From NCBI RefSeq assembly GCF_024171925.1, contig NZ_JAMTCO010000013.1:62001-126000 (forward strand): a stretch of 64,000 nucleotides of DNA. The letters are read 5' to 3'. The notes below the pieces were generated by a model that made no database searches, was not told the DNA's origin, and saw only the letters and a program-made list of their open reading frames with translations. This document shows, piece by piece, positions 18,022 through 27,009 of this stretch (its first letter is position 1; every line of letters begins with the position of its first letter). A program made the position numbers and the translations under genes. Origin of the DNA: Actinokineospora diospyrosa. GTDB lineage: Bacteria > Actinomycetota > Actinomycetes > Mycobacteriales > Pseudonocardiaceae.

Positions 18022-18528
18022 ATGTGGCGCACCCCCGCGATCACCCGCACCCCTTTCCCCGCCGAGGGTGACGACCTGTTGTTCGCCTGGCTCGACCACA
18101 AACGCGAGACCTTCCTCTACAAGATCTCCGACCTCGACCGCCCCGCCCTCCAAACCGCCAACGTCGAACCGTCCAACCTTACGTTGCACGGCCTCATGCG
18201 CCACATGGCCGACAACGAGCGCTGGATCCACCGCCTCTTCACCGGCGCCCCCGCCGAAGACTGCTTCTTCACCGACGACAACCCCGAAGCCGCCTTCACC
18301 GACCTGGCCAACGCCGACCCCGAAGCGGACTACGCCACTCTCCTGGCAGAGATGGCCGCCGTCCGCACCGCGCTCCCCACCCGCGACCTGGACGACACCG
18401 CAGTCGACGAAGACGGCGACAAGATGACCCTCCGCGTAGCCGTCCTCCACGTCCTGGAGGAGTACTCCCGCCACACCGGCCACGCCGACCTAATCCGCGA
18501 ACGCCTAGACGGCTCTGTCGGCCACTGA
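18022..18528 (+). CDS. DinB/DUF664-family protein, possible mycothiol S-transferase
   Basis: 168 residues, standard size for the four-helix DinB/DUF664 fold. The metal-ligand histidines characteristic of the family are visible in LMRHMADNERWIHRLF (first) and HVLEEYSRHTGHADLIRE near the C-terminus, the latter the best-known signature of actinobacterial members. Several of these proteins are mycothiol-dependent transferases or detoxification enzymes. GGAGGCCCCTCC precedes the ATG, and the gene follows the DAO oxidase by 18 nt. A role in handling a reactive product from that pathway is plausible but inferred. Confidence 0.8.
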   Translation: MWRTPAITRTPFPAEGDDLLFAWLDHKRETFLYKISDLDRPALQTANVEPSNLTLHGLMRHMADNERWIHRLFTGAPAEDCFFTDDNPEAAFTDLANADPEADYATLLAEMAAVRTALPTRDLDDTAVDEDGDKMTLRVAVLHVLEEYSRHTGHADLIRERLDGSVGH

Positions 18529-18786
18529 TCTCCCGGTAGTCCGAAACCGGTAGCGCTAGAGCGGTCTCCGAGGTGTGATGGCTGAAGTAGTCGATCAGCA
18601 CCGCGGCGGCTACGTGGTGAGATCGAAGGTGACCGAGTGGGCCGTGTTCACCTTCAGGCTGGTCGTCATCCCCGCCGCACGGCACGCACCGGCCAGATGG
18701 CTAACGCTCGCAGTTGTCGCCCTGCCTCGACCGGCGACTGGCGTTTCTCATCATCGGCGGGCTGCGGAATCGGTCATGCTGGCGAG

Positions 18787-19194
18787 GTGACTGTCGAGGA
18801 ACGGCCGGACCAGCGTCTGAGCTGGCTGCTGCTGGTGTGGGTGCTGCTGTTCTGCACGTGGCTGTTCGGTGTCCCGCTGCTGGTGCTGCAGGCCGCGTTC
18901 ACCGGGGCGTTCACGCCGGTGGACACGGCCGCTGACCTCGCCGAACGCGACAGGCTGACGATGTGGGCCGAGATCGTGGCCGTCGGGGTCCCGCTGGTGG
19001 GCGTGTTGCTGGCCGCGATCACCCGGCGGAGAGCGCCCGCGGTCGTCTTCGGGATCCTGTTGTTCCTGAGCGTAGCCGTGGCCGGCTACAACTGGGCATA
19101 CGACGCCCGCCACAACCCGGCACCCGCGACCACTCCCGAGCCCCGGATCTGCCAGGAACACAGCGGCGGCGACAACCGATGCCCCGGCAACTGA
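18787..19194 (+). CDS. Small membrane protein of unknown function
   Basis: 135 residues from GTG 18787. Three hydrophobic helices are clear: LSWLLLVWVLLFCTWLFG (about 12-29, continuing into LLVLQAAF), a middle helix around IVAVGVPLVGVLLAAIT, and APAVVFGILLFLSVAVAG. A short acidic loop (TAADLAERDR) separates helices 1 and 2. The hydrophilic tail has two Cys residues (ICQEHSGGDNRCPGN). The frame is open farther upstream, but that part is arginine-rich shadow sequence. No family is recognised. It stands alone, 258 bp after the DinB-like gene. Confidence 0.55.
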   Translation: MTVEERPDQRLSWLLLVWVLLFCTWLFGVPLLVLQAAFTGAFTPVDTAADLAERDRLTMWAEIVAVGVPLVGVLLAAITRRRAPAVVFGILLFLSVAVAGYNWAYDARHNPAPATTPEPRICQEHSGGDNRCPGN

Positions 19195-19288
19195 TCGACC
19201 ACCACCCGCCTGCGGTGAACTGTCTTCGCAGACCCCAGGCAAGATGTGGGGCTGATGGGGCCAGGTGACATTCGAGCGTGGAGGGGTT

Positions 19289-19864
19289 TTGAGCGAGCCC
19301 GAGTCTGATGATGATGACCGGTGGGTGGACATCATGATGCCGCACGGTGCGATGCGGGTGCCCCGCAACTCGCCACTCGGGTGGGTGTACGCGCCGGATG
19401 TGGTCGCCGAGCGCTTGACCAAGCAGTTGTCCACTGGGCGGATGAACTGGAGTCTGACCCCGCTGTGTGACCTGGTGTGGATGCTGATCCCCGAAGCCCG
19501 CCCGTTCGTGGCTGAGGAAGCCAAGAAGGAACTCGACTGGGCGATTGAGCACGGCAAGTTCTTGGGTGTGATCTCAGATGGTGAGGTCGTCCGACACCTT
19601 CGCTACGACCTCATCGTTCCCGCCCTCGGTAGCCCTGATGGCGACGACCTCATTCGGCGTTGCCTGCTGGTGCTGTGGCGGATGCTCAGTGTGGACGCGG
19701 AGTGGTACGCGAACATGATCTCCCTGGAGATCACCCTCCCTCTGCTCTACGAGGGTTGGCGCTCAGAACTGAACCGCCTGGCCCCAGACCTCATGACCTA
19801 CATGCGCAACCGCGTCAGCGAATACGAGGAAATGCGCAAACTCTACGGCGACGGATCCGACTGA
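19289..19864 (+). CDS. Hypothetical cytoplasmic protein
   Basis: 191 residues from TTG 19289, chosen because GGAGGGG (19280-19286) is directly upstream; an in-frame GTG at 19265 lacks such a site. It is acidic at the N-terminus (SEPESDDDDRW), then a mixed helical protein rich in Trp and Leu with no transmembrane segment or catalytic motif. Coding is supported by length, GC3 and the ribosome site. Base composition is slightly less GC-rich than its neighbours, a feature seen in lineage-specific or transferred genes. No family is recognised. Confidence 0.55.
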   Translation: MSEPESDDDDRWVDIMMPHGAMRVPRNSPLGWVYAPDVVAERLTKQLSTGRMNWSLTPLCDLVWMLIPEARPFVAEEAKKELDWAIEHGKFLGVISDGEVVRHLRYDLIVPALGSPDGDDLIRRCLLVLWRMLSVDAEWYANMISLEITLPLLYEGWRSELNRLAPDLMTYMRNRVSEYEEMRKLYGDGSD

Positions 19865-20113
19865 GAACACCATCGCATCGAGTGCGTGTTCGAGGTGGAC
19901 GTCGTGTGGCCCGCTGTGTCACGAAGGGACTATCAGCTTGCGTGACGACGCGCGCCTCAAAGCATAGGTTCCACAATGGAGATACTCCGCGATCTAGTTA
20001 CTCCACAACGCAGCGACATTGCGATCGTCCCTTAGGTCTCTTGTGTACTGATCGACCTTCCTGAACACTGCTCACGAACTTTGGTGCGGTGCAGGGAACG
20101 CAGGAGGAGACCG

Positions 20114-21643
20114 GTGCGAGCGAAGTCCCGGGTGTTCGTTGGGGTGGCCGCAGTGATCGCGCTCGTGGTCGGGTTGACATCGGGGGCGTCGGCTGCGCAA
20201 GAACCGGTGTTGGAGGCGGCACACGGCGCAGGGCCTCGGCTGGACTGGCGGCCGTGCGCGGAACTGCCCGAGGTCGACTGCGCCACCTTGCAGGTCCCGG
20301 TCGACTGGTCGAAGCCGCGCGGGGAGAAGATCGACCTCGCGCTCGCCCGGCGCAAGGCGGCCGATCCGCGCAAGCGGGTGGGTGCGCTGGTGATCCACCC
20401 CGGCGGGCCGGGGCCGTCCGGGGTCGAGTTCGCCTATGCCGCGCCCGGGTGGTTCAGCCAGGACATCCAGGACCGGTTCGACATCGTCGGGTTCGATCCG
20501 CGGGGTGTCGGGCGTAGCGCGCCGATCGTCTGCTCCGCCGACCTGATCGCGCGCAGGCCGTCGACCTACCCCACCACGCGGGCCGGGTTCGACGCGCTCG
20601 CCAGGTACAACCGCGAACTCGCCGCCGACTGCCGGGCGCGCAGCGGACCCGTCGCCGACCACGCCGACTCGCTGGCGGTGGTCGAGGACCTCGACGCGAT
20701 CCGGCGGGCGCTCGGCGAGCAAAAGATCAACTACTACGGCCTGTCCTACGGCACGCTGGTCGGCCAGCAATACGCCGAGCGCTACGGCCGCAACCTGCGC
20801 GCGATGGTCATCGACTCCAACCTCGACCACAGCAGCACCGACCCGCGGAAGTTCACCGACGGCACCGCGATCGCCGCTGAGGACTCCTTCGCCGAGTTCG
20901 TCCGCTTCTGCGACACCAACCCGGCCTGCGCGCTGCATGGTCGTGACGTCGGTGCCCTCTGGGACAACCTGCTTTCCCGCGCCGACCGCGGCGAGATCAC
21001 CGACCCGGCTGACCCCGCCCGCGTGGTGTCCACGAGCGAGATCGTCGACTACGCGCTGTGGTCCTTCTACGATCCCAGTTGGACCCAGTTGTCCCACTGG
21101 CTGCTTGCCCTCTCCGAGCCCTCCTCCGCGCGGACCCGCGCCCTCTCGGCAGATGACGCGACCCCGTTCCCCTTCCTGCCCATCTTCTGCCAGGACTGGC
21201 AGATCAGGCCGCGCACCTTCACCGAATACACCGGACTGCTGCGCCGCGCCCGCGAACTCTCCCCGCACATGTCCCGGGCCTTCCTAGGCCACGACGTCCT
21301 GCACGGCTGCGTGGGCCTGCCCGACGCCACCAACCCCCAGCGCCGCCTGAACCTCAGCAACGCCCCCAAGATCCTCATGCTCAACAACCTGCACGACCCC
21401 TCCACCGGCTACGACTGGGCCAAGTCCCTGCACCGCCAGACCCGGGGCACCACCGTCCTGCTCACCTACGAGGGCTGGGGCCACGCCAGCTACATCCGCA
21501 CCAACTGCATCCGCGCCGCCGCCGACCGCTACCTCATCACCCTCCACACCCCACCCAACAACACCCACTGCGCCCCAGCCGAATCCCCCGAGATCCCCCC
21601 GCCGTCGGCGAAGGCATTGCGCCCCGCCCTGGCAGGATGGTGA
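20114..21643 (+). CDS. Secreted alpha/beta-hydrolase of the TAP (tripeptidyl aminopeptidase) family
   Basis: 509 residues from GTG 20114, preceded by AGGAGGAGACC. The Sec signal peptide is MRAKSRVFVGVAAVIAL... with cleavage near SGASA-AQ (about residue 26). The alpha/beta-hydrolase core has an oxyanion-side HPGGPGPSG, the nucleophile elbow GLSYGT (Ser at about 211), the acid region LHDPSTGY and the catalytic His in GWGHASY. The C-terminal TAP domain contains cysteine pairs expected of an exported enzyme. Streptomyces homologues (SlpD, SlpE, Tap) release N-terminal tripeptides from secreted proteins. It stands alone, with a 249-bp upstream gap. The assignment is firm at family level. Confidence 0.88.
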   Translation: MRAKSRVFVGVAAVIALVVGLTSGASAAQEPVLEAAHGAGPRLDWRPCAELPEVDCATLQVPVDWSKPRGEKIDLALARRKAADPRKRVGALVIHPGGPGPSGVEFAYAAPGWFSQDIQDRFDIVGFDPRGVGRSAPIVCSADLIARRPSTYPTTRAGFDALARYNRELAADCRARSGPVADHADSLAVVEDLDAIRRALGEQKINYYGLSYGTLVGQQYAERYGRNLRAMVIDSNLDHSSTDPRKFTDGTAIAAEDSFAEFVRFCDTNPACALHGRDVGALWDNLLSRADRGEITDPADPARVVSTSEIVDYALWSFYDPSWTQLSHWLLALSEPSSARTRALSADDATPFPFLPIFCQDWQIRPRTFTEYTGLLRRARELSPHMSRAFLGHDVLHGCVGLPDATNPQRRLNLSNAPKILMLNNLHDPSTGYDWAKSLHRQTRGTTVLLTYEGWGHASYIRTNCIRAAADRYLITLHTPPNNTHCAPAESPEIPPPSAKALRPALAGW

Positions 21644-21694
21644 CCATAGTGGACTCCCGACTGTTCGAGCGCCAGTGCTTGCCTTAAAGGGCGG

Positions 21695-22368
21695 TTGTTC
21701 ACCGAGGACCTGTTCCGCGAGTTCGTCTCCTAACTCGGCGACAAGGTCTCTTGAAACCACGACGCCGTCCGGGTACGGGTTCACCGACATCCCGTACCTG
21801 GACGGCGCCGCGACGAGGTGATCACCGGCCCGGCGGTCTTCCGCTGCACGCCGACGGCGTTTTGCCGGGCACCCAGGTCGACCTGATCGTGCTGTTCGCC
21901 GCCGATGGTGCCACCGTGGTGTGCGACCAGGTCATCACGTGGGCCGAACTGCCCGAGGACCTCCGCGTGGTGCTCGACCGCGGCCACCTCCAGTACGTCG
22001 CGTCCGAGCGCGGCTACTTCACCAGCGTCCCCAGGGCTGGTACCCGATCCCTACCTTGCGCGACTACCGCCGGGTCAAGTCGCTGAACGTCGCCCGCCAT
22101 TCGAGGCCGACGAGGTGCTGGCGAGCTGGGACATGCGTGCGCTGAGTGCGTCGTCGGGGGAATCTGGGTGGTTCTTCACCAACCTACGCGCGCACTTGTC
22201 GAACGCCCGCTACCTTTACGAGCACCGGTGGACAGCTGAAGACCTGGTGGTGATCGACAACCGGCGCACCCTGCACCGCAGGCGCGACTTGGCCGACGCC
22301 CCGGGTTCCTGCGCGGCCAGGTCACCCTCGCGGCCGTCGACGGCGCGCCCGGGGCCACGAGCAGTTGA
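21695..22368 (+). pseudogene. Broken TauD/TfdA-type Fe(II)/2-oxoglutarate dioxygenase gene
   Basis: No single frame is open, but successive frames join into one recognisable protein. Near 21695 LFTEDLFREFVS is followed by stops. Frame 1 then gives GTQVDLIVLFAADGATVVCD and VLDRGHLQYVASERGYFTSV; frame 3 gives WYPIPTLRDYRRVKSLNVAR; frame 2 gives SWDMRALSASS, ARYLYEHRWTAEDLVVIDN and RRTLHRRRDL; then another frame ends in GQVTLAAVDGAPGATSS-stop. The block RWTAEDLVVIDNRRTLHRR matches the TauD-family C-terminal region (W, DN, and the distal His-x-Arg). At least three frameshifts and two stops mean a dead gene unless the sequence is faulty. It directly precedes the B12-type radical SAM gene. Confidence 0.65.
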
Positions 22369-22394
22369 ACCGCCACCCGACTGGGGAGAGCCGC

Positions 22395-23975
22395 ATGCAG
22401 GTGCTCGTCGTCAGCCCGCCCAACTCCAACACCGTCATCGACGGCGCCTCGTGCACGGTCACCAGGCCGGAGGAACACACGGACTGGTCGGACTTCCCGA
22501 ACCTCGGACTGCTCACGCTGGTGTCCGCACTGCGCGCGGTGCCCGGCGTCGAACCGGTCTACCTCGACGGCACGGTGATGCCGTGGCCCGAGGTCCTGCG
22601 CTACCTCGAGGACAACGCGGGCGACGTGCTCGCCCTGTGCGTCAGCGCCCTGACCGCGACCTACGAGGCGGGCATCGACCTGTGCGCCGCCGCGAAACGG
22701 GTCAACGACCGGATCGTCACCGTCCTGGGCAACGACCACGTCACCGCCCTCACCCACGAGTGCCTCTCGACGCGGCGCGGCGTGGTCGACTACGCCTTCA
22801 TCGGCAACGAGATCATCGGCGGTTTCGTCGACTTCATCGCCACCTTGAGCACGCACGGTGACGTGCGCGACGGGGATCACCCCGGCCTGGCCTGGTTCGA
22901 CGGGTCCACAGTGGTCACTCGCCCGCAGCGCGAGGAACCGATCCACACCGACCTCGACTACGCGCTGATCGACGCGGCCTTCGACCACAGCGCCCGCTAC
23001 CGCGGCAACTTCGACGGCCGGGTCGTACCCACCTTCGAGCGCCTGACCGGTCGCCGGGTACACGCGGGCATGCCGGTCGAGATCGGCCGCGGCTGCATCA
23101 AGTTCGCCCGCAACGACGCCTGCTCGTTCTGCTCGATCCAGTTCGGCGGCATGTGGCGCAACTCCGTCGCCTCCGCTGAGGCCGGGTGGGCGGTGATCCG
23201 CGCCGCGCATGCCGCCGGGTACGACTACCTATACCTGACCGCCGACGAACTGCCGCTCACCTTCGGCAGACTGCTACGGGAAATGGTGGCCTCACCCCCA
23301 CCGTGGTGGACCGCGCTGAGCGAGGACGACCGCCCGGTGATGGTCGGCTACGCCCGCGCCGACGGCCTATCCGACGAACGCCACGCCACCACCTTGCGCG
23401 CCCTGGGCGTCCGCCAACTCATGGTCGGCCTCGATGCGGGCACCGCGATCTCATTGCACGCCATGAAGAAGCCACTGGCCCCCGCCCGCGAGCTGAACTC
23501 GGCGTTCCGAGCAGAGAAGATGTTCGACCACAACGTGCGCGCCATGCAAGCGGCGAAGAATGCCGGACTCCTACTCAAGGTGGGCTTCGTCATCGGCCAC
23601 CTCGGCATGGACCCCGCACTGATGCGGGAGAACGTCGACTCCATGAAATCCCTGCTGGAATCCGGTGCCGGCAGCATCGCCTCCCTTGACGTCGAGGTCC
23701 TGTCCCCGGAACCGGGCTCGCTCGACTTCACCATGCTGCTAGACCCGGACAAGGCGCGCACCCGCGCCGCGGTTCTGGGTCTTCCTATGCCGGATCAGCG
23801 AACCCACGAACAACGCGCAGCGAAGTGGCGCCACAAGGACATCATCGACCGAGAGGCCGCCATGGCCGACTACGTGGAATCAGTCATGCCCGGCCTCACC
23901 TTGGCCGACCTCGCCGCCGCCCGCGCCGAGGTCCGCGACCACGGCAAGAGCCTGGGCCTGACGATCGGCGGCTGA
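22395..23975 (+). CDS. B12-binding-type radical SAM protein with CX8CX2C cluster motif
   Basis: 526 residues from ATG 22395 (GGGGAGAGCCGC upstream). The N-terminus MQVLVVSPPNSNTVIDG resembles the cobalamin-binding domain start of B12-dependent radical SAM enzymes, though the DxHxxG loop is not clear. The radical SAM core begins at EIGRGCIKFARNDACSFCS, giving cysteines at about residues 234, 243 and 246. This is CX8CX2C, not the usual CX3CX2C. Downstream features fit the fold: VMVGYARADGLSD, LMVGLDAGTA and LLKVGFVIGHLGMD. Members methylate unreactive carbons or rearrange substrates. The gene sits 26 bp after a ruined dioxygenase gene and 3 nt before a LysE exporter, which suggests an eroded biosynthetic and export cassette. 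Confidence 0.75.
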   Translation: MQVLVVSPPNSNTVIDGASCTVTRPEEHTDWSDFPNLGLLTLVSALRAVPGVEPVYLDGTVMPWPEVLRYLEDNAGDVLALCVSALTATYEAGIDLCAAAKRVNDRIVTVLGNDHVTALTHECLSTRRGVVDYAFIGNEIIGGFVDFIATLSTHGDVRDGDHPGLAWFDGSTVVTRPQREEPIHTDLDYALIDAAFDHSARYRGNFDGRVVPTFERLTGRRVHAGMPVEIGRGCIKFARNDACSFCSIQFGGMWRNSVASAEAGWAVIRAAHAAGYDYLYLTADELPLTFGRLLREMVASPPPWWTALSEDDRPVMVGYARADGLSDERHATTLRALGVRQLMVGLDAGTAISLHAMKKPLAPARELNSAFRAEKMFDHNVRAMQAAKNAGLLLKVGFVIGHLGMDPALMRENVDSMKSLLESGAGSIASLDVEVLSPEPGSLDFTMLLDPDKARTRAAVLGLPMPDQRTHEQRAAKWRHKDIIDREAAMADYVESVMPGLTLADLAAARAEVRDHGKSLGLTIGG

Positions 23976-23978
23976 CCG

Positions 23979-24593
23979 GTGACCACCACCGCCCTGCTCG
24001 GTTTCGCCGGACTCTGCCTGCTCCTGGCCATCACCCCGGGCCCGGACACGTTCCTGGTGTTGCGCTACAGCCTCTCCGGAGTCCGCCCCGGTGTGGCCGC
24101 TGCTATCGGCTCCGGCTTGGGCTCGGTGGCTTGGGCTGCTGCGGTCGCGCTCGGGCTGAGCGCGTTCCTGCAGAACTCGGCGTCGGCCTTTGTCACCGTG
24201 AAGGTTGCGGGCGGGCTCTACCTGCTTTACCTGGGGCTGGTGGGTTTCCGGTCCCGCCAGCCCACCGGTCCGGTCGCTGAGTCGGCAGCGCCCAAGGTAG
24301 GCCCCGCCCTGCGGTCCGGCCTGTTCTCCTGTGCCCTCAACCCCAAGGTAGGCCTGTTCTTCCTCGCGGTCGTCCCACAGTTCCTGCCCGCGCACGCGGT
24401 GGGCTTCCACATGATCATGTTGCTCGGGGTGATCGACGGTGTCGTGGCGGTCATCTGGCTGGTGGTGGTCGCCGTGGGCGCCGCGCGGGCGGTTCTGTGG
24501 CTGCGCAAGCCGAGGGTGACCAGAACCCTGGACCTGACGAGCTCGCTGATGCTCGCCGTCCTCGGCGCCATCACGCTGCTGACCGTCCTCTGA
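23979..24593 (+). CDS. LysE/RhtB-family amino-acid exporter
   Basis: 204 residues, the normal family length, starting at GTG 23979 only 3 nt after the radical SAM stop, so the two are co-transcribed. The family start motif is LLLAITPGPDTFLVLRYSL (the PGPD signature), with about six hydrophobic helices, including VAGGLYLLYLGLVGF and LNPKVGLFFLAVVPQFLP, the second family signature (NPKxxLFFLxxxPQF). Members export lysine, threonine, homoserine or similar amino acids. In this context it may export a modified amino acid made by the radical SAM enzyme (inference). Confidence 0.9.
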   Translation: MTTTALLGFAGLCLLLAITPGPDTFLVLRYSLSGVRPGVAAAIGSGLGSVAWAAAVALGLSAFLQNSASAFVTVKVAGGLYLLYLGLVGFRSRQPTGPVAESAAPKVGPALRSGLFSCALNPKVGLFFLAVVPQFLPAHAVGFHMIMLLGVIDGVVAVIWLVVVAVGAARAVLWLRKPRVTRTLDLTSSLMLAVLGAITLLTVL

Positions 24594-24890
24594 GGTAACC
24601 ACCGGACTACCCACGACGACAGCTAGCTCCGAGGGTTCACGAGCACGCGCGCCAACCGGCGGCAACGCCGCAGTGATCATCGATGTACAGAACGGCCAGC
24701 AGCTATCCGCCCGTGCGGTGGTCACCCAGTTGGCAGCCTCGGCTGAGTTCGCGGACAGCTCGTTCGTCAACTCCCACGTGCGTGGCCATTGGTTCTCGGC
24801 TGTGGCCGAACTGGCCGACGCGGCCGAGGGACGAGGTCGGCATCGTGCATTTCCCGGAGGAGTCTGACAGACGACCGGAGCGGCTGCGGT

Positions 24891-25679
24891 TCATCGGAGT
24901 GGCACGGGTATCACGCTGGTGGGCAGGCTCTCGAGCTTGGGCATCCCAGTTGGAAAGCCGTAGTCCTCGGCGATCCGGATGTCCGCCACCGCGGTGTGCA
25001 GGGCCTCCCGGCAGACCGAGTGCACGGCCTCGCGCATTGCCTTGAGCCGATCCAGGTTCAGCACCCGGCCGACCTGGTCCATCCGGTCGCCGCGTGACTG
25101 CACCCGGTATTCGTGCAGTAGATCGGCGCCCGTGCGGATCCGCCACATGCTCCACCCCAGGTAGAGGCTCGTGCCGTAGGCGAACACGGACACGTACACG
25201 TGGTGGTAGCCGTCCACGAGGACCAGGCGGTTTCCCATCACGCGCGTCGCTGTCATCCTGCTGGCGGTGTTGCTCTGGATCGGCATCTCCCGGTCCCGCA
25301 ACCGCCCGGCGATGTGGCTGTACACCGAGTCCGCGGCCGCGGCCTTGCCCACCAGCAACGTCGACCACTCGCTGATCGGCTCGTTGTGCGTGGACCGCCG
25401 GAAGATGTTCCAGCGAACCAGCAGGACAACCAGCGCCACGACCGCCACGAACACCAACTCGGACATGCCCAGGGCCGATCGAGGCAGCACCGCGAGGACC
25501 AAGAAGGAGAAGACCAGCACGCCCGCGGCCCACAGTGCCCGCCGTATGGTCGTCCGCACCATGTCGAGCGCCTGCGAGTCGTCCAGCAGCAGGTCAATAC
25601 GCTCGTGCCTCAGCGTCTCCGCGAGATAGGTGGCGTCTCCGTCATCGTTCTCCGTTGGCAGGCCTGGTATCTCTGACAT
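24891..25679 (-). CDS. Hypothetical protein with two central transmembrane helices
   Basis: 262 residues from ATG 25679, chosen for the GGAGG ribosome site just upstream; the open frame extends farther but without coding character. The N-terminal 45 residues are acidic and helical. Two adjacent hydrophobic segments follow, AAGVLVFSFLVLAVLP (about 51-66) and ELVFVAVVALVVLLV (about 74-88). The C-terminal part of about 170 residues contains no enzyme motif but has a beta-rich stretch around RLVLVDGYHHVYVSVFAYGT. It is probably a membrane-anchored cytoplasmic protein. No family is recognised and it stands alone between the LysE gene and the kinase gene. Confidence 0.6.
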   Translation of the reverse strand: MSEIPGLPTENDDGDATYLAETLRHERIDLLLDDSQALDMVRTTIRRALWAAGVLVFSFLVLAVLPRSALGMSELVFVAVVALVVLLVRWNIFRRSTHNEPISEWSTLLVGKAAAADSVYSHIAGRLRDREMPIQSNTASRMTATRVMGNRLVLVDGYHHVYVSVFAYGTSLYLGWSMWRIRTGADLLHEYRVQSRGDRMDQVGRVLNLDRLKAMREAVHSVCREALHTAVADIRIAEDYGFPTGMPKLESLPTSVIPVPLR

Positions 25680-25926
25680 CCGAACCTCCGGCTGCACGAC
25701 GTGGCACAAGAAGCTATAGCACCAACCAGAGCCGTTCGGCCATGCTTGACCTGGCCTGTCAACAATGTGTCCGGAGGGCGGGGCATCTGGCCGACGAGCA
25801 CGTCCAGATCGTATCGGTGCTCGATCCAGGGGCCCACTCGACACGAGGGGGTTTGTCACAGCTTTGCCAACCGGGTGTGGTTTGGCGCGAGCGAGACATA
25901 GCCCTTCCGAGGGACTCGGCGATCGG

Positions 25927-26844
25927 TCAACGCGCGTTGTATTCGGCCAAGATCTCATCGAGCACCCGCCGGGAGTTCACGGCTGCGGCGTCGGACTCGT
26001 TCACACTGTTGGCGCAGTACACCAGCGTTTTCCACAACGCCCAACCTCGGCCTCGCGACCACAGCGCGTCGTTGATGCCCAACCGTTCTCGGAAGACCAC
26101 GCGGCTCTCAGCGGTCAGCAGAGTCCAGGCGATCGCCAGGTCGCACGCTGGGTCCCCGACACCGCAGGTGCCGAAGTCGATGACGGCGTGGAGTGCGCCG
26201 TTGTCGAGCAACAGGTTGCCCTCCGCCAGGTCGCCGTGGAACCAGACGTCGACGCCGTCCCAGCGCGAGTCCAGTGCGCTCTTCCAGATCTCCTGAACCA
26301 GCTCGACATCGACGTGCCCGCGCAGGGTGGCCAGTGCGTCGCGCGCGGAGGCGTCGTAGGTGAGCAGTGTCGCGCCGCGGAACCAGTTGTGGATCCCCGG
26401 TTGCGGCCCCACAGAGGCATCGATGCCCTGCAAAGCAAGGATGAAGTCGGCCAGATCCCGCGCGAGCCCGATCTGGTCGGCCACTGCCTCGAAGCTCGCA
26501 GGCCTGCCCTCGATCCACTCGTAGACCGACCAGGAGAACGGGTAAGCGGCTCCTGGCGTGCCCTTGGCGAGCGGTACGGGGATCGGGCGGGGGAGGGACG
26601 GGGCCAGCACCGGGAGCCACTCGTGCTCCTTGTCGACGGCCAGGGCGTACTCGCGCGCGCTGGGCAAGCGAACCAGCATCGAGTCGCCGAGGTGGAAGGT
26701 CACGTTGTCCCACCCGCTCTTCGCCACCGGCGCGATCGGGAGCGAACCCCACTGGGGGAACTGATCAGCGACGAGCCGCTCGACCTGCTCCACCTCAACA
26801 GAGATGCGTTTGGGCAACGGCCCGAGATCCGGGGTCTCGTCCAA
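25927..26844 (-). CDS. Aminoglycoside/macrolide phosphotransferase (APH)-family kinase
   Basis: 305 residues. The kinase-like fold has the catalytic loop FHGDLAEGNLLL (Asp base and Mg-binding Asn) and the metal-binding VIDFGTCGVGDPACDLA, both standard for APH enzymes. The N-lobe shows SGWDNVTFHLGD and the AVDKEHEWLP helix, as in the macrolide 2'-phosphotransferase/homoserine-kinase-like subgroup. APH members phosphorylate antibiotic or small-molecule hydroxyls, but many actinobacterial copies have unknown substrates. The start is TTG 26844 with a weak ribosome site, so the N-terminus is uncertain. It is not in an operon. Confidence 0.82.
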   Translation of the reverse strand: MDETPDLGPLPKRISVEVEQVERLVADQFPQWGSLPIAPVAKSGWDNVTFHLGDSMLVRLPSAREYALAVDKEHEWLPVLAPSLPRPIPVPLAKGTPGAAYPFSWSVYEWIEGRPASFEAVADQIGLARDLADFILALQGIDASVGPQPGIHNWFRGATLLTYDASARDALATLRGHVDVELVQEIWKSALDSRWDGVDVWFHGDLAEGNLLLDNGALHAVIDFGTCGVGDPACDLAIAWTLLTAESRVVFRERLGINDALWSRGRGWALWKTLVYCANSVNESDAAAVNSRRVLDEILAEYNAR

Positions 26845-27009
26845 GAGAACTCGCTGTCCTAGTCGGGGTGCGTGCCGGTCACCCGGATGACGGGCTGCCG
26901 CGTGACCAACCCCAGCTTGCCAGACCTCGATGAACTGCGACCTGATAGGCCGAATCCCCGGCGCTCGGAGAAATGCGACCGCACCGAGGATCCGGCTGGG
27001 GGGTACGAC

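Noticed and set aside
18575-18790. 71-residue plus-strand frame between the DinB-like gene and the small membrane protein gene
   Set aside because: Weak ribosome site, no family resemblance and overlap with the next start; not supported.
24673-24867. Short frame starting IIDVQNG, like an isochorismatase N-terminus
   Set aside because: The rest of the 64 residues shows no isochorismatase features and there is no ribosome site; the likeness is too short.
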